From the NCBI GenBank assembly GCA_016213725.1, contig JACQZS010000332.1, positions 1-33,607 of the forward strand: a stretch of DNA of 33,607 nt. Reading direction: 5' to 3'. Of this stretch, positions 21,581-32,438 are shown piece by piece. This DNA comes from Acidobacteriota bacterium (lineage in GTDB: Bacteria; Acidobacteriota; Terriglobia; Bryobacterales; Bryobacteraceae). The notes below the pieces were generated by a model. It saw only the letters and a program-made list of their open reading frames with translations. It did not search any database and was not told where the DNA came from. A program made the translations under genes and the position numbers. Within the stretch, counting starts at the first letter, position 1. Each line of letters starts with the position of its first letter.

Positions 21581-22447
21581 GTGATAATTGCGGCTGGAGT
21601 GCTTGGAGCCGGCAAGAGACTATTCAAATCCGCGTGGGGCGCCTACGAGCACGGCGCCCTGGGCTTCGCCAAAGGTGCGGCCTATTCGGCGCTGCTTTCG
21701 TTCTTCCCCGTACTCACCACCACGACTGCGATTCTGGTGCAGATGAACGCGGACGCCATTTCGCACAAGGTCACCGCGTTTCTCTTCAAAGTGGCTCCGC
21801 CAGGGGTGGAGGATCTGATCCGCTACCAGATGACGCAGCGCGGCGCGCGGCCACTAGCCTTGCCCATTGCGGCGTCGCTGCTGGCGCTGTGGGCCGCCTC
21901 CGGCGTGATGATGAGCCTGATGGAAGGCTTCCAGGGCGCCTACCAGAGGAAGAGCTCACGCGGCATCCTGCACGGGCGGTTGATCTCGATGTGGCTGGTG
22001 CTGGTCTCGATCGGCCCCGTGGTGGGCGCTTCCGCCATGATGATCTTCGGCGACCGGGCGGAGAACGGAGCGCTGCGGCTGCTGGGCCTGCTGGATGCCG
22101 GCGAAACCCTGAGAGGCGGGGTGAAGTTCCTGGGCATGCTGGCGCGCTATTCGGTGGCCATGGCCACCATCATGCTGGTGGCCGCGCTGCTCTACAAGTT
22201 CGGCCCGGATGCGGGCCGGCGGCGCCCGATCTGGCCCGGCGCCCGGGTGGCGATGGTGCTGTGGCTGGCCATCACGACGGTCTTCGCATGGTACGTTCGG
22301 AACATTGCCAATTACAACGTGTTGTATGGCAGTATTGGCGCCGTGATTGCGCTTTGTGTTTGGATGTACCTGCTGGCGCTGTCGGCGATGATTGGCTGCG
22401 AATATAACGCTCTCCTCGACAAAAAGACGGATAAGAAGAAGAAATAG
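21581..22447 (+). CDS. YihY/BrkB-family membrane protein
   Basis: The 288-residue product has about six membrane segments and the family hallmarks: KGAAYSALLSFFPVLT near residue 31-46, a LLALWAASGVM helix, IGPVVGAS, and the C-terminal YGSIGAVIALCVWMYLLALS followed by a GCEYNALL motif, ending in a Lys-rich tail. YihY/BrkB proteins (formerly wrongly called RNase BN) are inner-membrane proteins of uncertain function. The start is GTG at 21581; another in-frame GTG at 21599 is possible and neither has a strong ribosome site. The stop codon directly abuts the uvrB start (no spacer), so the two are probably translated from one message. Confidence 0.9.
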   Translation: MIIAAGVLGAGKRLFKSAWGAYEHGALGFAKGAAYSALLSFFPVLTTTTAILVQMNADAISHKVTAFLFKVAPPGVEDLIRYQMTQRGARPLALPIAASLLALWAASGVMMSLMEGFQGAYQRKSSRGILHGRLISMWLVLVSIGPVVGASAMMIFGDRAENGALRLLGLLDAGETLRGGVKFLGMLARYSVAMATIMLVAALLYKFGPDAGRRRPIWPGARVAMVLWLAITTVFAWYVRNIANYNVLYGSIGAVIALCVWMYLLALSAMIGCEYNALLDKKTDKKKK

Positions 22448-24475
22448 ATGGGATTCCGGCTCGGGATAGACTACACGCCCAGAGGCGACCAGGCTCAGGC
22501 CATCGAGCAACTCGTGCGCGGCGTTGAGGACGGCGAGCAGCACCAGGTGCTGCTGGGTGTGACGGGCAGCGGCAAGACGTTCACCATGGCCAAGGTGATC
22601 GAACAGACGGCGCGCCCCGCGCTGGTGCTGGCCCACAACAAGATCCTCGCGGCGCAGTTGTACCAGGAGTTCAAGACATTCTTCCCGCAGAATGCGGTGG
22701 AGTACTTCGTCAGCTACTACGACTACTATCAGCCGGAAGCCTACGTCGCCGCCTCCGACACCTACATCGAGAAAGAGGCCACCATCAACGATGAGCTGGA
22801 CAAGCTCCGGCTGGCGGCCACCAGGAGCCTTTTCGAGCGCCGCGACTGCGTCATTGTGGCCAGCGTGAGCTGCATTTACGGGCTCGGCTCGCCGGAGGCT
22901 TACTACGGCATGCTGCTCATGCTGGAGCGCGGGCAGCAGATGCGCCGCGAGCAGATTACGCAGAAGCTGGTGGAGATTCTTTATGAGCGGAGCGACTCGG
23001 ATTTCCGCCGCGGGACGTTTCGCGTGCGTGGAGACGTGATCGAGATCTGGCCCGCCTACGACGACGATGCCTACCGCATCGAGCTATGGGGCGACGAGGT
23101 GGAGGGGCTTTCCCGGATCGATCCCCTGCTGGGCCAGGTGAAGGAGAAGTACCTGCGGCTGCCCATCTATCCGAAGACGTATTACGTCATGAGCCCGGAG
23201 ACGAAAGAGGGCGCCATCGCCAGCATCGAGCAGGAGCTCGGCTGGTGGCACAAGGAGCTGGAGAAGCAGGGCAAGCTGGTGGAGGCGCAGCGCATCTGGC
23301 AGCGCACGATGTTCGACCTGGAGATGATCCGCCAGATGGGCTACTGCCACGGGATCGAAAACTACTCGCGCCACTTCAGCGGGCGGCTGCCGGGCGAACC
23401 GCCGCCCACGCTGCTGGACTATCTGCCCGCCGACGCGATTCTCATGATCGACGAGAGCCACCAGACGGTGCCCCAGATCGGTTTCATGTACCACGGCGAC
23501 CGCTCCCGCAAGTCCACGCTGGTGAACTATGGCTTCCGCATGCCCAGCGCGCTGGACAACCGTCCGCTGACGTTCGAGGAATTTGAGAACCGCGTCCACC
23601 AGATCGTCTATGTCTCGGCCACGCCGGGTCCGTATGAAATGACGAAGTCGGCCGGCGTCATCGTGGAGCAGATCATCAGGCCGACGGGGCTGATCGACCC
23701 GCAGGTGCAGGTTCGCCCCATCCGGGGCCAGGTGGACGACCTGCTGGGCGAGATCAGGAAACGCATCGAGTGCGGCGAGCGGGTGCTGATCACGACGCTC
23801 ACCAAGCGCATGGCCGAGGATCTCCACGAGTACTACGCGGAGCTGGGCGTGAAGAACTCCTACATGCACTCTGAAGTGTCCACGCTGGACCGGGTAAAGA
23901 TTTTGCGGGATCTCAGGCGCGGCGATATCGACGTCCTGATCGGGGTCAACCTGTTGCGGGAAGGGCTGGATCTGCCGGAGGTTTCGCTGGTGGCCATCCT
24001 GGACGCCGACAAAGAGGGCTTCCTGCGCTCCGCCGGCTCGCTGATTCAGACCATCGGCCGCGCCGCCAGGCATGTGAATGGCCTGGCCATCCTATACGCC
24101 GATGTGATGACGGACAGCATGAAGCGCGCGCTCGGCGAGACGGATCGCCGGCGCCGGATTCAGAGCGATTACAACGAAGCCAACGGCATCACGCCGCAAT
24201 CGATCGTCAAGCCCATCGACATGAGCCTGGTGGCCGTGACCGAGGCCGACTACGTCACGCCGCCTCTGGAAGACGACACCGAGATCGAACTGCTGAGCGT
24301 GGAGCAGCGGAACCAGTTGATCGAGGAACTCGACCGCAAGATGCGCGAAGCGGCAAAGGCGTTTGAGTTTGAGACGGCGGCAAAGTATCGTGATCGAATC
24401 AAAGCGTTGAAGGCGCCCAAACCCTATGAGCAGTCGGAAACCGGTGGGCCTGATCGCCTCGGGGAGACTGGCTGA
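22448..24475 (+). CDS. uvrB: Excinuclease ABC subunit B
   Basis: The 675-residue product is the damage-verifying helicase-like subunit of UvrABC nucleotide excision repair. Visible motifs are Walker [10 protein letters not shown] (37-45), the [12 protein letters not shown] beta-hairpin segment that inserts into DNA, DESH in [14 protein letters not shown], the SATPGPYE motif III region, [14 protein letters not shown], and QTIGRAARH motif VI. A UVR motif, with a coiled-coil [19 protein letters not shown] pattern, lies near the C-terminus and binds UvrC. Length equals the usual ~670. It starts one base after the YihY stop. No uvrA or uvrC is present in the window. The final 50 bases overlap the next gene in another frame. 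Confidence 0.97.
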   Translation: MGFRLGIDYTPRGDQAQAIEQLVRGVEDGEQHQVLLGVTGSGKTFTMAKVIEQTARPALVLAHNKILAAQLYQEFKTFFPQNAVEYFVSYYDYYQPEAYVAASDTYIEKEATINDELDKLRLAATRSLFERRDCVIVASVSCIYGLGSPEAYYGMLLMLERGQQMRREQITQKLVEILYERSDSDFRRGTFRVRGDVIEIWPAYDDDAYRIELWGDEVEGLSRIDPLLGQVKEKYLRLPIYPKTYYVMSPETKEGAIASIEQELGWWHKELEKQGKLVEAQRIWQRTMFDLEMIRQMGYCHGIENYSRHFSGRLPGEPPPTLLDYLPADAILMIDESHQTVPQIGFMYHGDRSRKSTLVNYGFRMPSALDNRPLTFEEFENRVHQIVYVSATPGPYEMTKSAGVIVEQIIRPTGLIDPQVQVRPIRGQVDDLLGEIRKRIECGERVLITTLTKRMAEDLHEYYAELGVKNSYMHSEVSTLDRVKILRDLRRGDIDVLIGVNLLREGLDLPEVSLVAILDADKEGFLRSAGSLIQTIGRAARHVNGLAILYADVMTDSMKRALGETDRRRRIQSDYNEANGITPQSIVKPIDMSLVAVTEADYVTPPLEDDTEIELLSVEQRNQLIEELDRKMREAAKAFEFETAAKYRDRIKALKAPKPYEQSETGGPDRLGETG

Positions 24476-25280
24476 TTCGGCACTGGTCAGGCTGCCCGGC
24501 CTGTGCCGGGAGTTAGGACCGGTGGCCGCGGCGAGTCTCCGGCTGGCATCGCGTTACGCGAATACCCTGAAGTGTGGCCGCCCGGCCGCGGCCGCTGAAT
24601 TCGAAGACTGCCGCATGGTGGCCATACAGGCGGCCGCGGAGGACATGCGGGGCGTGATTCGGCTGCTGCGGACAGCAGGGGTGGACTGGGGCGGAAAGCC
24701 GGTGGTGCTGCTGAACGACGACCTGGACGCCTCGGCGCTCTCCGAACTTGGCCGCGAGGGGGCGTTGACCTGCGCCGCGGCGGTCGCGCCGGGGCCCGGG
24801 GTTCCGCTGGTTCTGGCGGAAGGCGACGCGGGGGCGGTAAGGGCGGTGCGCGACTGGGCTCAGCGGGCGCGGGCACGCTGTGTGGAACTCAATGCAGGTA
24901 CGAAACTTAGCTACGGCGCCGGGGTGATGGCGGCGAACTCGCTGATTACCCCGATCCTCGAAGCGGCGCTGCGCAGCTTTCGAGCCGCCGGGCTGGGGTT
25001 GACCGACTCCCGGCGGATACTGGCCTACCTGGCCGGAGCGGCCATCCGCTCACACCAGGCGCACGGCCGCAAAGGGTGGGTGAACCCGGCATTGCCGGCC
25101 CGCCAGCCAGCCATCCGGGCTCAGTTGAAGGCACTGGGTGCGCTGGATCCGGAACTGGCGCGTTTCCACATGCAGGTGCTACGGTGTTCGCTTCATCTGC
25201 TGGGCCAGGCCGGAGATTGGCTGGAGCCTCCATCAGCGAACGATTCCAGCGACTTGGACTCACCCGCGCGCATCAAATAG
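24426..25280 (+). CDS. DUF2520-type Rossmann-like protein
   Basis: The 284-residue product has a Rossmann-like N-terminus ([13 protein letters not shown]) and an all-helical C-terminal half with the pattern [24 protein letters not shown] then ...[17 protein letters not shown]...[11 protein letters not shown], which matches the DUF2520 arrangement of dehydrogenase-like proteins (YHAAAV.ASN and GP..RGD equivalents). The nucleotide loop is degenerate, GLIASGRL rather than GxIGxGRxG, and the GP.ARGD segment is altered, so NAD(P) binding is uncertain. The ATG lies 50 nt inside uvrB, indicating tight coupling with the repair gene. No enzymatic role can be given. A slight alternative is a later start, but the Rossmann strand supports 24426. 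Confidence 0.65.
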   Translation: MSSRKPVGLIASGRLADSALVRLPGLCRELGPVAAASLRLASRYANTLKCGRPAAAAEFEDCRMVAIQAAAEDMRGVIRLLRTAGVDWGGKPVVLLNDDLDASALSELGREGALTCAAAVAPGPGVPLVLAEGDAGAVRAVRDWAQRARARCVELNAGTKLSYGAGVMAANSLITPILEAALRSFRAAGLGLTDSRRILAYLAGAAIRSHQAHGRKGWVNPALPARQPAIRAQLKALGALDPELARFHMQVLRCSLHLLGQAGDWLEPPSANDSSDLDSPARIK

Positions 25281-25341
25281 AATGGCCCTGTCTCAACCCG
25301 GGATCGGGGTAAAATTGGGATAGTAACCGCATCTGGACCCC

Positions 25342-28032
<2,691 letters not shown>

Positions 28033-28084
28033 GGTTTCTGCGTACTGCCGGCCGGGCGGAATAGAATGGAGGCTGATCTGAACT

Positions 28085-28894
28085 ATGATCCGCCTCAGAA
28101 TCCTCCTCCCCACGGCGCTGCTCTGCGGCTTCACCGCAATGCAGGCGCAGCAGAAGAACCACGACCTCGGCTACGACAACACGCCGCAGATCCCTGGCCA
28201 GACTTGGCGCGTGCATGACGACAAGCGCCCTCATCCGCCCAAGGTAGCGCCTGCCGCGGTAGTGGGCCAGCCGCCGGCGGACGCCATCGTCCTGTTCGAC
28301 GGCAAGGACCTCTCGAAGTGGGTGGGCCGCACCCGCACGGCCGTCACCGAGGCGCAGTGGAAAGTGGAGAACGGCGTTCTGGAAGTGGTGCCCGGCAAGG
28401 GCGGCATCATGACCCGGGAGAAATTCGGCGACATCCAGCTGCACGTCGAATGGATGGAGCCCGCCGACGTCACCGGCACCAGCCAGAGCCGCGGCAACAG
28501 CGGCATCGAACTCATGACGCGCTACGAGCTCCAGGTGCTTGAATCCTACGAAGGCGTCACCTATGCCGACGGCCAGGCCGGGGCCATCTACGGCACGTGG
28601 CCGCCGCTGGTGAACGCCTGCCGCAAGCCCGGCGAGTGGCAGAGTTACGATATCGTCTTCGAAGCGCCGCAGTTCGATGGCGAAAAGGTGTTGAAGCCGG
28701 CCTATATCACCGTCTTCCATAACGGCGTGCTGCTGCACCACCGCCAAGCCTTCATCGGCCGGGCGACTCACGCCAGAGTGGCCACCTATGCGCCGCATGC
28801 TCCGGAGGAGCCGCTCTCGCTGCAGAATCACGGATCGGTCGTGCGCTACCGGAACATCTGGGTCCGCAAGTTGAAAGGCTACGACCAGCAGTAG
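28085..28894 (+). CDS. Exported DUF1080 / 3-keto-disaccharide hydrolase-domain protein
   Basis: The 269-residue product has a signal peptide (about 1-22, ending MQAQ), a proline-rich linker, then the DUF1080 lectin-like beta-sandwich: ADAIVLFDGKDLSKW near 60-74, W.VENGVLEV, GDIQLHVEW, SRGNSGIELM..YELQVLES, GEWQSYDIVF and the C-terminal LQNHGSVVRYRNIW. The family is related to GH16-like folds, and characterised members hydrolyse 3-keto-glycosides. A GGAGG ribosome site lies 12 nt before the ATG. It is 52 nt after aceE, so read-through is possible but functional linkage is unlikely. DUF1080 expansions are typical of acidobacteria and planctomycetes, which supports the lineage guess. Confidence 0.92.
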   Translation: MIRLRILLPTALLCGFTAMQAQQKNHDLGYDNTPQIPGQTWRVHDDKRPHPPKVAPAAVVGQPPADAIVLFDGKDLSKWVGRTRTAVTEAQWKVENGVLEVVPGKGGIMTREKFGDIQLHVEWMEPADVTGTSQSRGNSGIELMTRYELQVLESYEGVTYADGQAGAIYGTWPPLVNACRKPGEWQSYDIVFEAPQFDGEKVLKPAYITVFHNGVLLHHRQAFIGRATHARVATYAPHAPEEPLSLQNHGSVVRYRNIWVRKLKGYDQQ

Positions 28895-28901
28895 CCGCGC
28901 A

Positions 28902-28947
28902 CCGGCCCTCAAGCCGGCGAGGCGGACAGAGGCGCCGCGCTGGCGCC
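28902..28947 (+). terminator. Candidate GC hairpins after the DUF1080 gene
   Basis: Two small inverted repeats follow the stop: CCGGC (28902-28906) with GCCGG (28913-28917), and GGCGCC (28931-28936) with GGCGCC (28942-28947). They occupy the 125-base region between convergent genes where a terminator is expected. No clear T-run accompanies either. Confidence 0.3.
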
Positions 28948-29019
28948 GCCCTGGGCAGCTTTCATCAAGAGTGGGAGGCGGCCGGCCGCGATTGTCAGAG
29001 AAGGATGGAAGCGCCGATG

Positions 29020-29238
29020 CTATTCCTGCATCGCCGCCTGGCCTTCGATGTCGCGCCAGGCGCTGATCTTGAGGCGGCGGCAGACCCAGCAAAGCTCCTC
29101 AGTGGAGAAAGGAGCCACTTCTTCCCCGCAAACCACGCACTTGGCGATCTTGCGGGCGGGAGCGCTGACAGGCGCCGTCCGGCGAGCCGCCTTGCGCGGC
29201 TTTGGAGCCGCGGCTTCTTTCGTGGTCTTTCTGGGCAT
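29020..29238 (-). CDS. Small basic protein with CxxC pairs (zinc-ribbon-like)
   Basis: The 72-residue product has a Lys/Arg/Ala-rich N-terminus (about 1-30) and then CVVCGEE and CWVCRR, two CxxC pairs 13 residues apart, the classic layout of a treble-clef or zinc-ribbon finger. Such small proteins often bind nucleic acid or regulate a partner, but no specific family is recognised. No strong ribosome site precedes the ATG. It begins 34 nt after the RND permease stop on the same strand and may be on the same transcript. An overlapping plus-strand frame (29048-29248) is rejected because only this frame gives the Cys pairs. Confidence 0.6.
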   Translation of the reverse strand: MPRKTTKEAAAPKPRKAARRTAPVSAPARKIAKCVVCGEEVAPFSTEELCWVCRRLKISAWRDIEGQAAMQE

Positions 29239-29272
29239 CTATTTCTAGCTAATCACGGGAGCCCGAGGCAGA

Positions 29273-32200
29273 TCAATCCCCCACGGCCGGGATCTGGGCC
29301 GGAGCGCCGCGCCGGCGGGCCAACCAGGCCTTGGCGTCTTCGATGTAGGAATAGGTGACGGGCACCACCAAAAGCGTGAGCAAAAGGCAAAGCGTCTGCC
29401 CCCCGATGATGGTGACGGCGATGGCGGAGCGTGTGGCTGCGCCCGTGCCGATGGCGATGGCTGTGGGAATGAGGCCTGCGATGATGGAAAACGTGGTCAT
29501 CAGAATGGGCCGGAGGCGGATGCGGTTGGCATCGAGAATGGCCTGACGCAAGGGAATCCCGTCATTTATCAGGCGGTTCATGTAGTCGATCTGGAGAATC
29601 CCGTTCTTTTTCACAATGCCCAGCAGCAGCAGGATGCCGAGCGCGCTGAAGAGATTCAGCGAGCGGCCGGTGGCAATCAGGCTAACCAGGGCGAAGGGAA
29701 TGGAGAGCGGCAGCGTCAGAAGAATGATGAAGGGGTGCACCAGGCTCTCAAACTGGGCAGCGAGCACCATGTACATGAAAATTGACGCCAGACCGATGGC
29801 GAGAATCATGTTTGCGGTGGTCTCCTCTAGGATCTTGACCTGGCCGGAGAACATCAGCCGGATGTTGGGGGGGAGATCCATTTCATTTACAACGCGGTCC
29901 ACGGCCGCCGCGGCATCGCCCAGCGTGACGCCGGGAGCCGGGTTGCCATAGAAAGAGATGGCGTACTGGCGGCCGACCCGGTCGATGCGGCTGGGGCCGA
30001 CGCCGCGCTCGAGGTTCGCGACGGAGTCCAGGCGGATCAGGCCGAGCCTGGCGGAGGGGATCAGAAGGCGGCTGAGCACCTGCTGGTCGTCGCGCTGGCC
30101 CGGCATCAGGCGCATGGTGACGGGATACTGTTCGCCCAGCTCTTTGAAGGTGGAGATCTCATCCTCTCCGGACATGAGGAGACGGACGGCGCTGGCGACG
30201 TCGGAGACGCGGACGCCGAGGTCGCTGGCAAGCTGGCGATCGATTTTCACCTGCAGCTCCGGGTTATTGAAGGTCAGGTTGGCGCGCATGTCGGCCAGCT
30301 CCGGCTGCTTGAGCAGACGGGAGAGCAGTTCACGGGCGACCGGCGCCAATTGACCGAAATCCGGCCCCAGCAGCGAAGCTCGAATGGGGGAAAACGTGTC
30401 CCGGCCGCCGAGGGCGTTAGGGAAACTGACGGCGGGACGGGTGTAGGAATAGTCGCGCAGAATGGCGCGGACCTGCTGGGCGAGGTCATTCAGCGAACCG
30501 CGCTGGCCGGGAGGCGCCAACAGGACGGTCATCCTGGCCTGGGTGACGCGGTCAATGAAGCCGGCGCTGCCGGTGACCACGGTCAGCACGCCTGGCAGCT
30601 TCTCGACTTTGTGGGTGATCTCCAACGCGATGTGCTCAGTGGCCTCCAGCGAGGAGCCCTCCGGCATTTCCATGGAGATGCCCAACTCGCTCTGGTCTTC
30701 CTGAGGCATCCAGTCGCGGCCGATGTAGCGGCCGAGCACGAATGTGGAGGAGAAGGTGATGACGCAGAGGAGGACGATCGCCCAGCGATGATTCAGCGAC
30801 CAGTCGAGCACGCTCACATAACCGCGCTCCCAGACCGTGTGCCCATGGCTGTCGTGGTTGTTCTTCGCGCCGCCTGTCTTGCGCCTGAGGATGCGCGCAC
30901 TCAGGGTAGGCGTCAGCGTGAAAGCAACGAGCATCGAAACCAGGATGGAGACCGACATGGTCCAGCCGAACTGATTGAGGTAGCGTTTGGCGTAGCCGGT
31001 GACGAAGGCGATGGGCACGAAGATGATCACCAGCGAGATGGTGGTGGCCACCACCGCCAGGGAGATCTCCTTGGTGGCTTGAATCGCAGCCGTCTTCGGG
31101 TCGAGATCGGGGTAGCTCTCGAGGTACCTGTATATGTTCTCAAGCACGATAATGGCGTCGTCGATGACGATGCCCACGGCCAGCGTGAGCGCCAATAACG
31201 TCATCGAGTTCAGCGTGTAATCGAGCATCCGCATGATGGAGAAGGTAGTGATGATCGACGTCGGAATGGCGATAGAACTGATCAGCACCGTGCGAAAGTC
31301 GCGAATGAAGAGCCAGATGATGAGCGAGGCGAGCAGCGAGCCGAGGACCAGGTGCTCTTCCAGGCTCTCCACCGATTTCTTGATGTAAGTAGCGGTCTCC
31401 TTCACCAGGCTCAACTTCACCCCGGCGGGGAGTTGCTTGTTGATGAAGCCGATCTTGTTGGTGACATCGTCCACCACCTTGACGGTATTCGTGCCGGTCT
31501 GGCGGCGGACATCCACGGTAACCGCCTGCTGCCCTTTGTAGAAAGCGAAGTTGCGGCGCTCCGCCATGCCGTCCTCGGCGAAGCCGATATCCTTTACGCG
31601 AATCGGCACGCCCGCGGCGTTCTTGACGATGATGTCGTTGAATTGCTGGATGTTCTCCACGCGCCCCATGGTGCGGACTCCCATTTCCTGAGGCCCGCGA
31701 ATAATGCGTCCGCCCGGAGTCTCGACGTTTTCCTGCCGAATGGCCCGTTCCACTTCCTGAGCCGTCAGGTTGTACCCGTTCAGCTTGTTGATGTCGAGCA
31801 TGATGTTGATCTGGCGGAAACGGCCGCCGGCGATATCGGCGGCGGCAACGCCGTCGATGGTCTCCAGGCCGCGGCGGACTGTCTTGTCGGCGATTTCCGT
31901 GAGTTCGCGAACGCTGACCGATCCGCTGAGCGCCATGGTGACAACCGGGTCGGAGTCGGGGTCGGATTTGCGGATGACGGGCGGAAGGACGTTCACCGGC
32001 ATCTGCCGGACGGCTGCCGAAGCCTTTTCACGAACCTCTTCCACCGCCTCACTGATGTCCTTCTCCAGCGTGAAGGTGACGATTACGTTGCCGCTGCCTT
32101 CAGTGACCACGGCGCGCAGTTCGTCGATGCCGCTCACCGAGGAGACGGACTCCTCCAACGGCATGATCACCTGCGAAACCATCTCTTCCGGGCTCGCGCC

Positions 32201-32356
32201 GGGCAGCCGGCAGCTCACGTAAACGGTGGCGGGATCGGTCCGTGGGAAAAGATCGACACCCAGGTCGAGGAAGCTGAACACACCCATCACCACCAGGAAC
32301 ATGATGAGCATGAAGGCAAAGACAGGCCGCTGGACACAAATTTCGCTAAGGCGCAC
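29273..32356 (-). CDS. RND-family efflux permease (HAE1-like)
   Basis: The 1027-residue product is an inner-membrane proton-driven exporter of the AcrB/HAE1 type. It opens with LSEICVQRPVFAFML, the usual first membrane segment, has the large periplasmic loops with QVIMPLEESVSSVSGIDEL, and carries the paired Asp proton-relay motif GIVIDDAIIVLEN near residue 398. The second half repeats the layout with LFSALGILLLLGIVKKNGI and RLRPILMTT. Length fits the family. The start is GTG 32356, with AGGAG at 32367-32371 ten bases upstream. No membrane-fusion or TolC-like gene flanks it here, so partners lie beyond the window or elsewhere. Substrate class (drug rather than metal) is inferred from the absence of CzcA-type signatures. 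Confidence 0.95.
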   Translation of the reverse strand: MRLSEICVQRPVFAFMLIMFLVVMGVFSFLDLGVDLFPRTDPATVYVSCRLPGASPEEMVSQVIMPLEESVSSVSGIDELRAVVTEGSGNVIVTFTLEKDISEAVEEVREKASAAVRQMPVNVLPPVIRKSDPDSDPVVTMALSGSVSVRELTEIADKTVRRGLETIDGVAAADIAGGRFRQINIMLDINKLNGYNLTAQEVERAIRQENVETPGGRIIRGPQEMGVRTMGRVENIQQFNDIIVKNAAGVPIRVKDIGFAEDGMAERRNFAFYKGQQAVTVDVRRQTGTNTVKVVDDVTNKIGFINKQLPAGVKLSLVKETATYIKKSVESLEEHLVLGSLLASLIIWLFIRDFRTVLISSIAIPTSIITTFSIMRMLDYTLNSMTLLALTLAVGIVIDDAIIVLENIYRYLESYPDLDPKTAAIQATKEISLAVVATTISLVIIFVPIAFVTGYAKRYLNQFGWTMSVSILVSMLVAFTLTPTLSARILRRKTGGAKNNHDSHGHTVWERGYVSVLDWSLNHRWAIVLLCVITFSSTFVLGRYIGRDWMPQEDQSELGISMEMPEGSSLEATEHIALEITHKVEKLPGVLTVVTGSAGFIDRVTQARMTVLLAPPGQRGSLNDLAQQVRAILRDYSYTRPAVSFPNALGGRDTFSPIRASLLGPDFGQLAPVARELLSRLLKQPELADMRANLTFNNPELQVKIDRQLASDLGVRVSDVASAVRLLMSGEDEISTFKELGEQYPVTMRLMPGQRDDQQVLSRLLIPSARLGLIRLDSVANLERGVGPSRIDRVGRQYAISFYGNPAPGVTLGDAAAAVDRVVNEMDLPPNIRLMFSGQVKILEETTANMILAIGLASIFMYMVLAAQFESLVHPFIILLTLPLSIPFALVSLIATGRSLNLFSALGILLLLGIVKKNGILQIDYMNRLINDGIPLRQAILDANRIRLRPILMTTFSIIAGLIPTAIAIGTGAATRSAIAVTIIGGQTLCLLLTLLVVPVTYSYIEDAKAWLARRRGAPAQIPAVGD

Positions 32357-32366
32357 GCCGGTAGGG

Positions 32367-32371
32367 CTCCT
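32367..32371 (-). promoter_or_regulatory. Ribosome binding site for the GTG-started RND permease
   Basis: AGGAG on the minus strand, ten bases before the GTG at 32356, supports this non-ATG start, which also gives the complete conserved N-terminal membrane segment. Confidence 0.65.
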
Positions 32372-32438
32372 GCTATTAGAGGTGTTTCCAGCTTATCCCA
32401 AGGTTACCCCCGCGCGCGGGAGGCGATAGAATCGGCCC

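Noticed and set aside
29048..29248. 66-codon plus-strand frame over the small CxxC gene
   Set aside because: No motif, while the opposite frame has two CxxC pairs.
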